Source: Oxyruncus cristatus (Eukaryota; Chordata; Aves; Passeriformes; Cotingidae). From it: a stretch of DNA of 64,000 nucleotides. The position numbers and the translations under genes were made by a program. Shown here one piece after another: positions 12,253 through 24,500 of the stretch. The notes below the pieces were generated by a model. It did not search any database. It saw nothing but the letters and a program-made list of their open reading frames with translations, and was not told where the DNA came from. Each line of letters begins with the position of its first letter. The first letter of the stretch is position 1. The DNA lies in the NCBI GenBank assembly GCA_013399855.1, contig VXAY01002359.1:383776-447775 (forward strand), read 5' to 3'.

Positions 12253-15200
12253 TTTAATTGCCATGACATGTTCAAAGATGTCACAACTCATGAGTTGCAA
12301 ACAGTTGCAGACAGAGAACCAGCTTTGTCCCAGCTGGTGAGGAGTAAGATCACAGGAAGAATCCTCCAGGCAGAGATGCCCATATGAAAATCACGCAGCT
12401 TTTTGTTCGATGCAGCTGGCAGAAGCAAGGAAGGGAATCTAGGCTAGCAACATGACCGTGATTAATGGTTATTTTAGTAAACACCATTTTGCAAACTAGG
12501 ACATATGCACTTGAGGCTTGCTAGCAAGGTGAGGGTTTAGGTAACTGCAAAAGATGAGATGGGGAAAACTGTTAAGGAATCTGCTAATACTTTTTTGGAT
12601 AATAATTTCATGATGTCATCTCAGAAAACTTTACATTGAGCATTGCCTAGAATAGTCAGGCAAGTTGAAAAGAGCAAATATAAATGAAATGGGCAATGCT
12701 TCCCAGCTCTGTCAATTATGTACAAAGATATGTGCATCTCCTGCTCTAGGAAAAATCAAGGAACTAAGATAACAAGAGACACATCAATCTTCTGCTGAGC
12801 TCTGCTCCACAGTGCACTGATCCATGCAGAGTCCTGGTGGTGGCAATGGAGTCCCACAAAGATGGAGACACAGGCAGTCTGACAGTGACCTAAGCGTAAC
12901 CTGACAATAACGGGGTTTCATTTCGGCTTTTTCCCTTTGGGAAAGTTGGGTTGAGCTGAATTTCATTACAAAACCATTCAGGTGAGTGATCCCTTTCTCA
13001 CTCAAGGGTGTAAAAGATATAAATACAAGTTTTACGTTTCCAACCAGTCTGTTTTTAAGTGTGCCATACATGCAGGCTGACACTTGCAAAACTCAGTTAA
13101 TCAATGCTCACCTGCCTGCTTTGTGTAGCCCACCTATAGGCAAAAGCAACAGGAATCTTCAGATGTTCCTTAGAGCATGAACATAATTTAGCAGTTCTTT
13201 AGAGTACTTAACATGTAGTCTCCCATCAATTTTGTAGTACAAGGGCAGGTGGCACAACAAGTACACCATATTCCAGAGGATGTTTGCACTAAGCAAGGAA
13301 ACCATACTAATTCCTTCACACTTCTCAAGTTGACACTGGATACATCAGTTTGACAATGGTACTCATTTCAGATGCTATACTGATATAGCTGGTGTAAGTA
13401 CCCCTAGCTAGTCTATTATTTTTTTTCCATAAGGAAATTCTCCTTCATTTGAAATGACAGGGAAAAAAGTCTTCTAGCTCTTCTTAGAACGACTGAAAAG
13501 ACAGGTTTATGATATCCTTATTCATACCAAGAAATTTTTTGAAAATCCTATTTTGATATAATCCAGAATTCAAGCAACATGACAGTTTTAAGAGTCAGAG
13601 AATCACAGCATGGCTCCAAAAAGGAGTAAAAGCAAATCAAGCTACTGATGATTTCACTGAATAGAAGTCACTTATAAAGAGCAGAATGAGCCTCTTTGTA
13701 CATTCTGAAGTGGTTTCTTAATCAGTTAAACACTCTACTTTTAAAAACTTCATTTCAAACCATAAGAAAATAATATACACCTCATACAATTTCATTAATT
13801 TACTATTAAATTGGATGTCTTCAGAGCTATTAAAAGCCCTTCAGCAATTTCACTATTCTTTCAATGCTCAAAGTATGCCTTTGACATCAATGCAGAGAAA
13901 ACAGATGGATAAAGTAATTATAAAAAGAGCAACATGATGCTATGAAGCAGCTTGTCACAGTTTTACCAACAGACCAGAAAGCACAGGCAGAAGAGGGGGC
14001 TGACAATCAGCACAGTTGTTGTGTTACGTCAAAGTGCCCCCACCCTTCAAACAACTCCTGTACCCCCTCCTTGGGGAGATACAAACAGACTAGGAAGGAA
14101 GGAGCAATGAAAAAATTAGAGTAAAACATGCAGGACATTTAAAGATTAGAAAAAGCCCTGAAAGAAAACACTGACTGTACATCCCAGAAATCAAGGTAAA
14201 TGTATCTTGAATGGAAGTGCGAATCAGTGCTTGGATCATTCTGGCATACCTGTCTGTTAGCTTGCCTAATTTTTGTACAGGATAATTTCATGATTTGACA
14301 GAGGCAAAGCATCTAGCTGTGAGTTATGGGCTAAGATAAACAGAATTTCTCTGAGCTTTGAATTCTGTTAAAGGAGGAAATAATCTCTCTAAGGAAGCCA
14401 GTTCAATCAGTTTATAGCATCCAAATTGCACTAAAAACAGTCAAGTTAACACACCCGGCTCCACACACACACAGCTATAATGTTTTAAGACACAGGAAGG
14501 GACACAGCCCAGCTGACTCTTCTCCTCTCTACTATTTTACTCTTTTTGCAGCTTGCAAAGTTATGAACGGGCCATGTTCAACTACTTGAGAGCTGATCAT
14601 CCCAATAGGTGTGTCAATTTGAGATTGGAAAATTTTAAAGGGAAATATGGGTTTTGGTGGATACCAAATGATATATGAGATTATCTTCACTCTAAAATCC
14701 CTAATTTTTTCTCTTCAGGTTATCTCCTGCTCTCAAGCTGCACCCTTCCAAAGTTTGGAGCCTTTGTACAGGTCCAGGGGATCTTAGGAAGGGGACAGGA
14801 AAATGAGGAGGAAGACAGAAACAGGCCATACACATGCAGCAGCAAAAAGGATTCATTAAACCTAGGAGGAGCCTACCTCCAGTCAGAAGAGTCTTCCAGA
14901 TCTCCTGGAGTGCACTCTAGTAGCAGTTGGAGCAGTCTTATTAGCAGATTAGAGCAGAAAAGAGAGGGAAGATTGAGAAAGAAAGGGGCTGGCCCAAAGA
15001 GATGCACATTTCTCCTTATACTAGATGGGTTGATCTTGTCACAACAAGCTTATGAAATCAGGGCCCACAACAATTTGGCTTTTAGAAAAAAAATTATTAT
15101 TAGAGCAGAATAATCATTACATTCAAAATAATGGACATTTGTACAAAAGTAGAGTCATACAGTCAGCAGTGAACCAAAACTAGTAAAAATGTCTCTTCAA

Positions 15201-15524
15201 AGTACTGCCAGAGTAGTGTTTTACGATGACAAAATCCATAGCTAAAAGACAGGGTAAAAAACAAGAGTTCAGTCCAGCAAGGAGAAGAGAAAACTATATC
15301 CAGGGTAATAACAACTCTGAGAAACTCATATGCAGAGTAATGCAAAGTACAGAATTGTTAAACCCTTTGCTACATTAGCTGACCTTCATCTTCACCATTA
15401 TACAAACAAACCCCTTCAGTTACTGGTTTTTGGTATTTCTCTGAGAATCTGGCACTTTGGAAGCAATTTCAGGAAGTGCATTGTAGAGGTGAATACAGCA
15501 GTTTTCTCTCCAGGTAGTTTAACA
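12253..15524 (-). other. Probable AP1S3 3'UTR and downstream flank
   Basis: This stretch lies directly downstream of the AP1S3 stop on its strand. Scanning the minus strand I saw no AATAAA, and no ATTAAA before 12258-12253, with a second ATTAAA at 12079-12074. The next AATAAA copies are near 11.23 kb and 10.82 kb. Either the 3'UTR exceeds 3 kb, or a variant hexamer is used, such as TATAAA near 14.41 kb. The left limit is therefore uncertain. No other gene was seen. Confidence 0.35.
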
Positions 15525-15560
15525 TTAAAATGCAGGTTTGTTCATGTATTCTTCCACTGT
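15525..15560 (-). CDS. AP1S3: AP1S3 exon 5, coding part (residues 144-154, stop)
   Basis: Thirty-six coding bases give [11 protein letters not shown] and TAA. This exon is too short for ORF detection and was found by looking for the expected sigma-1C tail downstream of the GAG|GTAAGG donor. The acceptor is CCTAG before ACAGTGG. Its pyrimidine tract is a 17-base T run on the minus strand, which appears as A15566-A15582 on the plus strand. Frame and length fit exactly. Confidence 0.93.
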   Translation of the reverse strand, partial: TVEEYMNKPAF

Positions 15561-18500
15561 CTAGGAAAAAAAAAAAAAAAAAGAAGAAACAATCCTATGC
15601 ATTATGGAGTGGTACAGTAATATTCTTACAAAACCTCTTGTCCTCCTTGAGGGCAATTGTGGTTTTGCAAGGAATTAGATCAGATTAATGAAAATGTAGA
15701 AATAATTTTGCTTTAAAAACATGTGACAGGGTGGTTTAGAATCTGATCCTCAAATCATGACAACACCACAGCTGTGGCTAAACTCATCGTGCTGAGTGGC
15801 CTCTGTACACAGCTGGCTGAGTTTCACGTGCACACAACAGACCACTGGGAAAAGCTGCTCAACTCACACAATGTGTCCTGAGCTAGTTCTACCCCGGTGC
15901 TGCTTCCTTCAGTATTACAATGGATCCTTCACTAAAAAATGAAGTAAATCCATCACATCCAACTGTTTTTGCCATTCCTGGCACAACAGTACCAGTTATA
16001 TTGCAAGTTACAAAGAGAATTCCTGCAGGGTTCTGAACAAAGGTTACGTATCTGTGCCTGGCAGAACTACACAGGTGCTTCTGAATGGGAGTTTGCCAGC
16101 ACATGCTCTTTCCAATTTTAAATGTTAATAGTAAGTCATCTGTTTCCAATGTATTAGTGAAACAGAAGAGATTTTTTTGGTATTTATATATACATATATA
16201 TACATAAAATATAATCTTAAAATATGATCTGATCTTATAGAAATATCTTAGATGCATCTTAAACTATTTCTTAATATACTATCTGAGAAACTCTAGCAGT
16301 TAAACTGCAAGAGAGTAACAGCCATATATGAAGTCTCCAGATGATTCCAAGAGGGTTGAACTGAAAGCTTATGTAACTGCACTGTTGTACCTGTTGAAAC
16401 TGAATGTAAGACACATTTGGATAATTAAATACCAGAAGTGCTTCACTGTGTTTTCAGCTCCTGTCAAACAAGAAAGATGTAGGAAGATGTGTTTGCCTTT
16501 TGTCTTCCTCTGCCTTACCTCCTGCAACATGTCAGAGTCTTCTATGGCTTTCACTGCGGTCTTCTTTGAAGTTTCTTGTACTTCTCCACCAATTATAAAC
16601 TCATCAAGAATAAAATAAGCTTTTTCAAAATTAAAGATAATATCCAGCTCACACACCTGTCAGAACAAAAGGACACACCACATTTAAATCACTTTTATAA
16701 CATTATAAGTACTACTGGGTCGAAAGTTGTTGGGTTAATTGAATATATTCAACATCTGCACTTTTGTGGCAGGTAGCAGAGTGAAGAAAGAAACCGCATA
16801 TTATGTAATACTGAAACCTCTTCACATATACAGACTTAGAGCAAAGATATTCCACTTCTTATTAAATCCATACAGGCTCTCAGAGAACAAAGCAGACCTC
16901 TTAGCCTACTAACTTTATCACAGGTCCTATATAGCCTTTGCAATATGGTTTTCACAGAGCAAGACAACTTCCCTGCCTGGTGACAGCTTTTGTGTTTTGA
17001 GGCAGTACAGACACAAGTCATGGCACACTGATTGAAATGAGATGAATTAAGGTAGTCGGATAATTTCAAAATTATTCACAGAAAAGATGGGTCTCTTGTA
17101 GTCTTCAAAGAATTACTGAAAGACTTATTTGGACCTTCTTCAGGTCTTTTCTTTAAAAACATGCCCAGTTTATCTTTTGCCTCTTTCTGTGTCCTTAAGT
17201 GTTACACAGTATTATGAAACAAACAAAACCAGTATATCTGAAGGTGTCAGGAGAGAGAATTAAAGTACTTTAACCTGGGTTTTTTTTAAAAGTAATTTTC
17301 CTCAAGCTTTCTCTTCAAATTCTATTCCTAGACAAAGCATCAAGATTAATTGGGGGGGGGAAGAAAGGATGGAAAAACAATCTTATGATTGTTTCAGCAC
17401 TATTTTATAAATTAATAATGAATTCCACTCTGGATTGAGAAAGCCTGCAGGGCAAGTACTGCAGATGGAAATGAGAGGTAAATGAGCTTCACATAGCTTT
17501 GTTTATCAGACAGACAGAAATGAGTTCGTGGGAGAAAGTGAAACCTACGTTTCCAAAGTATTTGTCCAGGAGCTCTACGTATCGATGAACGACCTCTAGT
17601 GTCAGGAGCTCATTATCCTGGTCTTCTATTGCACAGCAGAAATACAAACTGGCATACCTGGGGAAACAGAGGCAAAGATATGAGAGTGAACAGCTGGGAC
17701 CTCAGTGCTCTGCTCGTCTCTTAGAAGTTACTTGTATGACAGTTAATTTCTATCTAGTCTTGAAAACAAACATTTTCCTTCATTCTTATACTGTCCCAGA
17801 GAACACTTTAAAAGATCAGAGAATTTAAACTAATGATTATTTTAGTAAGAACAACAAACTCCACCCTTGGTAAAGTGGGATACCTCCAACACTGGTCGTG
17901 ATAAAATAAACAATAAATCAGTAGAACTTTGAGGTCTGCCTCACCTGCTGCAATAGCACTTAGTAAGTGGGGTTAATTAAACTGCAGGACAAGCTACTCC
18001 TCTAATTAAAAAAATTAAAATAAGGCAAAAATAAAGGTGGAAAGAGTCACATCTCAGAAAGCCTGCTGGCTATCAAATGACAGTATTTTACATAGGGCCA
18101 GAATGCATGAAACTGCTTAGGCCAAACAACCTTCACAACTAACTTGCAGCAAAACTTTATGTTTAAACCAACCTAAGATGCAAGAACGATCTACCTCAGC
18201 TCACTGGTGCTGTGGCTGGCTCACAGCAGCTGGTCAGATGTTTATATCCCTCCTTTCACTGCATGGAACTCAAGTTTTGCTAAACGGGAGATGTTGCTTA
18301 ATTTCTCCAGTTATACCTTAAGGCAAACAATACTTTTGTTTGCTACAACTTTAGAAGAATGAACAGGCATCGTGTAACTGGGGACCAGTGATTTCTTTGG
18401 AAAAGGAAATGGGAATTAACACTTTCCAGAGCAACAAATATTTCAAAGACAAAATCTGACAAAATGTTGGAAGTACCTCAGAACAGTTCTTGCAACTTCC

Positions 18501-21500
18501 CAAAGAGCCTGATAAAGCCCAGCATACATCTCAGTAGGCTACCTTGTGGAATTAGAAGGAACAGTGAAGTCTAGAGCCCTCTAACCACCAATACTTATTA
18601 GATTACTCCCATTTTTCTCATTTGACAAATTGTACAAGTATTCTGCACCCCACAATTTACCCTGCTGGTTTGTCCAGGGACACTGCATTGTTATACACAG
18701 TTAGAAGCACGCTCCTCACTCAGCCTAGCACTAGGAGTGTTGTTTGCTGGTTTTCCTGAAGTTAGCCCTTACTTTTCTCTTCTAGCATATGTTATTCGTA
18801 TGAATAATAATTATATGTTCTTATAAAATTACTCACACCTTTTGTAAACAAGCTTGAGGTCTTTCCAGTCAACAAAACTACTTGTTTTTTGATTGCGAGA
18901 CAAAATAATCTGAACAATTTCTCGAATGATCTTTTTCTTCTCTTTATCAGGTAGCGTCGTGTACCATTTCTGAAGCCTTAACTTCCCCTGCCGACTGAAC
19001 AGCAGTATAAAGTGTATCTAGAGTAAACAAAGCAACATGGTTAACACCAGGGCCATGGCCAGAGAAGAACAGTCCTCTGCCTGTTACCAGAAATCTTGAG
19101 TCCTGGCCACGTATTTCCGGTCTTGGCGTGACATTTGGACATGGTGTCAGTAATGTCCAGGGGAGGCTGAGCATGGGAAAGATCCCTCCTCTCTCCTGTT
19201 TCTTCCCCAGGCAGCTCTCCCCTCCCTGTGGGACCTCTTCCCTAGGCCACAAACCCTTTGCATCCTCTCCTACCCATCCTTCCTTACCTTGTGCAAACAT
19301 AGTTTTGTTTCCTTTTGTGTCTCTGGAAACAGGAGGAGCATCACCACTTTGCAGGGGTGAGAAGAGGGCACCACCCCCTCCCAGCAAGATCAGATACCTC
19401 AGTGCAGGGAATAAAGACTTATTCACAACAGGGTTAGGGAAATCAAGATCAGTGTGGCAGAAGACTAGAAATATGAATACCATAATCACTAACAATTCTG
19501 ATATTTCAGGTCACAAACAAAGCAGCAGGTTCCTAGAAGAGGCAATAAGGGGCAGAAGAACTTTGGAAAGGAGGCCTGACTAGTTTTACTAAAGAAATCA
19601 GCAGACTGTTAAGCACAGACAACTGTGATGACAGACAGACTTCATTGAGCAGGGATATTATATTATGCAAAGTATAATATCTACACTGTTCCAAAATTTC
19701 AAGTTTAAAGCTAGTCAAAATTTTATAGGGTTTGACCCATGATTTTTTCATGCTTAGCATAAGCAGTATTACTGAAATACACAAGAGCCAGCTTTTAAAT
19801 GCCAGTGGGGCTTCGGGAGAAAAGTATCAATTCACATTTATACAAATGCTTCTATTAGAAGGTTAAAACAACTGACCCTAGTGTTTGTGATCAGTACAAT
19901 AAGCCACTTACTCAGAGCGCAGAAATGGCGTTACGAATGCAGGGCATCTATTTGAGGAGGACATCCTTCTCAACAGGACATCCTCTGCTAAATGGGAAAA
20001 AAATCCACAACCCCCCCTAGGGGGGACAGAGATGTTGTCAATGGCTGAAGACACTGTGAACTGCCCTGTTCTTGGCAGGCACCCCCATGGCTGTTCTCTC
20101 CAGTACCAATGCCTGGAGGCCAGGATGTGCAGGAAGGATGTCGGTGTCCACATCCATGTGCATGATGACAGGTACACTGCTACTTGTCCGTGCAGTGACT
20201 GATGGCTTCCCCTGATCCTGGGAGGACCAGAGAGAAGCACAGGAGCTTTGCTTTCCTCACTTGCTCCCAATCCTTCCAAAGTCCCGACTGAAGATCTGGG
20301 AGGTCCCTTACCACATCCCAGTTCCCGTTAGCCTAACCTTACCCTTCCCTTTAGTTTTTCAGTCTACACCCTACTCCCTTCTGCTTCTTGTTTTCTATTC
20401 CAGTTTATTGCTGTACCTATACTTCATCACTCCATTTCCCCAGTGAGCATTATAAAGTTAATGTTCACAAACACTATCGAGATTACAATGCAAATTTCTG
20501 TAAAGATAAAATCACTCCACGCTCTGGTAATGTCTGAGCAGAGCAGTGCACCAGAGAAGCTTCTACAAAAAAGAAAAAAAAAAGGAAAAAAGCTACTGGA
20601 TTTTAAACAAAGCATTCATTCATAATTCAGAACCATTCTCTAACTATTGAGTTGCATAGTTATTGAGTAATCCAAAGATAAGAGTTCTGACTATATTGAG
20701 AAAGACTTCAAATGTAGGATTGTTTTAGGGAAGGGAGGACTGTTTTATTCATGTGTCCATGGCAGCATCTACTGCTGGAAAAAAGGCTCTCGCCACCATT
20801 AGTCTAATGTGCTTGATAAAATTACAAGGATTTTGTAGCTGCCTTGTGTTGAGTCCTATAATACTCTCCAGACGAGCTTGCAAATAAAAACAAGTATGCT
20901 GCTGGCAGTGCACACACCCTGACTACAGTGAAGAGCAAAGCACCATGTTTCTGCCTTTCTCTGCTTGTATTACCACCTGGGTTTGACATGGCAATATTCC
21001 AGCTGCCAGGGTTACCCCTTCCCAGTAGATGTAGGGACAGCACTTACTGTCCATACACTTGTCCACTGAGAGGAGCTGGATGAATGACAGGCTATTTTGC
21101 TGGCTGCACAGCACATTAACTCCAAAGCCCTTGTAAAGATGAATATGTCTTGAAAAGCAGAGCATGGGTCCTACAGATAAGAGCAGTAGGTCAGCAGGAG
21201 TCCTTCTAAAAGCCATCGGGTACAGGTAGCAGCTATTTGATAAACAAATTTCTAAAAATATGGTGAATCATCAGATAGGAGAGGATGATCAGTTTTCACT
21301 GAGAGTGCCGGGGAATTAGTCGATGAATCCCTATAAAAAGCTGACAGCATGTTCAGCATAAGACTGTCAGATCTGAGACATCCTCAGGAAGAAATACATT
21401 AGCCTGCAGTGCTTTAATAGGGAAAGAAAATGAAAGGATATTCTGGTTTAGGCTCAGCTGTTAGACCCAACAGACCTCAAATCTGAATGCCTGCAAGTAA

Positions 21501-24500
21501 TACATATATACCTCCAGGAGAGCAACTTTATGCCTCTAAACGGTTACATAAATACCAACAAACCAGGGAATCACTGTGAATACTACCATCATTTTTTGCT
21601 GATTAGTTACTTCAGGATGTTATGCTTCACCCACAGCAAAGTGTGATGCTCTTCACTTAAAACTGCTTTGAGAACTCCATTCTTTCTTCTAAAGATGCAG
21701 TTCATGTCTCACCACGACTTTCATGAGCAGAGGCAACATTCTTTGCAATCAGAAAATATCTATTATTAATATATATTAAGATTTGTACACAAGCTCCAAA
21801 ATCACACTGTTTCATATGCAGAGTATAACTGCATACCTCATATGGTAATTTTTACAGATATATATGCAGCTAGAAAATAGGTAGAGCCTCTACTGTAGTA
21901 CAATTCTAATTTCACAGTCTGCATAATAACAAGGTACATATGACTGCCCAGCTGAGAATTACTGTTAACAAAACAACATATTACAAAGCTGCAGATACTT
22001 AGAAGAGAAAATATTGAGTGGTTTTTTTCTCCTCTTTTGGTTCTTCTTCCTTTTTCTAAATTCTAAAGCCCCTTCAATCCGGGTACCTGTCTAGGAGTTG
22101 TAGCAATATTACACTCTCAAGAGGTTCAATGGCTTAATTCCTGTAAGCATAAGCATCCAACAGCTGTTTCATTCAGTTCAGCTTTGCTCTGCCCAGTCAC
22201 ACTGACACGACACAACACATCCCTCACTCTCATGGCTTGTTCATTACAGCCCACTGGAAAGATTTGGATGCATCAATAAACCTGGAAATGTTGAAGGACT
22301 GCACAAACACAGATGTAATAGCTCATCTGTTCCTTGCTCCTTGACTGTGAAAACATATTTGCTTTCCTGTAGTGCTAATGACAAGATGGATGTTAAGGAA
22401 TTTTTTGTCGTTTTCCAGCAGCCAAACTACAAATAGAGGTGGATTATCTTCCAATGTTTTACTCATCTTAAAAGTTCTAACTCCAGCAGAAAACAAAGGC
22501 AAATGACTTGCTACAAGCAAAATACCTCAGAAGCACGGTGCTTGATTCCCTTTCCTACCATCCTACAGGGTGCTGGCTGTGACTAACAAGCACCAGACCC
22601 AGGGGTGATGCCAGAGGGAATTTTTAGGTCCGAGACTGAGTGGGTTGGGATGAGGAGTACAGTTCCTACGAGAGCATCAGCTGCCTTCACATGTGGAGTC
22701 TGTGGAGACAAGCTTTGGTCTGGGAGCTGAGTGTAATTTTATTAGCTTGTTTTACTGAATCAGACCCAACCACCTACAGCACTGTGCAAAACGGCCTCCG
22801 TAAACGTCAGTAAGTAGCCTAAATGACTCCATTTTCTATTTGTAGGCTACTGGGAAAAAATAGTTGTTTCTTTTTTTTAAATCCGGCATTTCAACCAGAT
22901 TTCTAAACTTGAACTCTATGTTCTCATGCATCTCTGAATCAACTGCTGCTGTAAGTTACATGACAGATTAGAAAGTTTTGGGGCCTTCTCTTTTATCAAG
23001 ATCTACAAAGTTGTACCAGGATAAAAACCAACACCCTTAGTTTCAGGGCTACAAAAAAAATCGAATGGTAGACTTTGACATGAAATAATTTAGCAGTAAA
23101 TGGAACAGACATCAAAAATGCAAAATACAGGTTTGCATGTTCCTGAACAGCAAATAGAAGAGAAATATGTAAAACTAACACACACTGTGACTTCTTTCCA
23201 CCTTCCTTGGGAGACCTTTCCTTCCTTTAGCTAATGGGCTGTCATGATCTGTTAAGTAGCTCACCCAAGCTGATCTTCTGGACTGTTCCCTGCCAGGACT
23301 GGAGGTCCCCCTTGGTGCAGCCTTCCCCAGTGTTTGGCCATTACACACTCCAGACTGATCAAACACATTACAGTTGGCTCACTGGTTTCAAACTCGGATC
23401 ATTTGTTGCTTTTACAGAAGATTTTAAGTTTAACCTAATCTGTACTGCAACATTTAGCACAACTGTCTGAAGGGCTCCAGACTGTACTCTATTACATAGA
23501 CAACAAACCACCCGTAGGGAGAGCAAATAAAGATGACTCCATGGGAAGCCAGGGGTCATTTCTCCAGTTTACTGTCCAACGGTGTAAACATGTAGAAGAT
23601 GCCACATTTCTTCCTGCAAAGTGAACTCCAGAGGTGTGCAGTGAGGCTCCAATTCACTCCACTGGGAGAATGTGCCCCAGAAATGCGTCTGCTCCTCCCA
23701 TAATTCAACCTGCACATTTGCTGACCGGTTTCAAACCTGTTCTGTGGCATCTGGCTGCTCCAGGTCCCTGGTGGGGACAGGAGGACAGGAAGACGGCGAG
23801 GAGCCTCGGGGGAGGGGAGGCAGAAGAGGAAGACTGTGGAAAAAATAGCAAGCATCCTTCTCTGGGCAAGGATTTGCTCGGCTAGGCAGCTCTGTCACTC
23901 CAGCAGCACTAGGGTCATACTCTGCTCCAGCTGGAACCCTTCCAAATTCAATTAAGAGCCCTCCAAAATCAAAGCCACCTATATAAAACAGAGATTCCTA
24001 AAATTCACATGTAACTAAGATTTGCAAATTAGGAATCACTATCCTAAAACATCTTGGCAGAATGTGGAAACTCTTAAGATTTCCTTAAAAACTTTCTGAA
24101 GGGCAACAGGCAATAGAGGACATGCTAATGGATGAAAATTCCTGGATCTCATAAAATGGGAATAGGGATGAAAAAGCCACACCTTCAGCTGCTGCCAGAA
24201 GCCTGGAGAAAACCAGACTGACTAGCTGTACCCCTGGTGGAGGAAGCTACTTTTTATAATAAAGTTCCCTTTTAACTTATTCTGATTCCCTTGAAGTGTG
24301 CTTGATCTTCTGGAACTATTGTAGTCTAGTTGAGTTCATATTCTGCTTATCTTGTGCTAATTTTCAGATTTTCCTCTGATATGAAAGAATCTATGTCCCA
24401 ACACAGACAGCTGCCCAGATTTTTTTATTAGTATTTATTTTTACATCTCATCTGAAACTCAACAAAACCTGCTTTCATGAAATTGTTTCTTTCAAAAAGA

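Larger units (their letters stand above)
15561..18838 (-). other. AP1S3: AP1S3 introns 2-4
   Basis: Intron 2 is 18838-17658 (1181 bp, GTGTGAGT...CCCCAG), intron 3 is 17548-16657 (892 bp, GTAGGTTT...TGACAG) and intron 4 is 16518-15561 (958 bp, GTAAGGCA...CCTAG). They are AT-rich and, apart from low-complexity runs, hold nothing recognised. Exons 3 and 4 lie between them. Confidence 0.9.

Noticed and set aside
13597..13616. AGAGAATCACAGCATGG, like a CR1 terminus
   Set aside because: No adjoining GGTTGGAAGGGACC-type block.
15889..16257. 122-codon minus-strand frame in AP1S3 intron 4 considered as an alternative last exon
   Set aside because: No acceptor in the right phase and no resemblance to adaptor tails. 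The true last exon at 15560-15525 fits exactly.
18947..19495. 182-codon minus-strand frame across AP1S3 exon 2
   Set aside because: It reads exon 2 in the wrong frame. The true frame is fixed by the sigma-subunit sequence and both splice sites.
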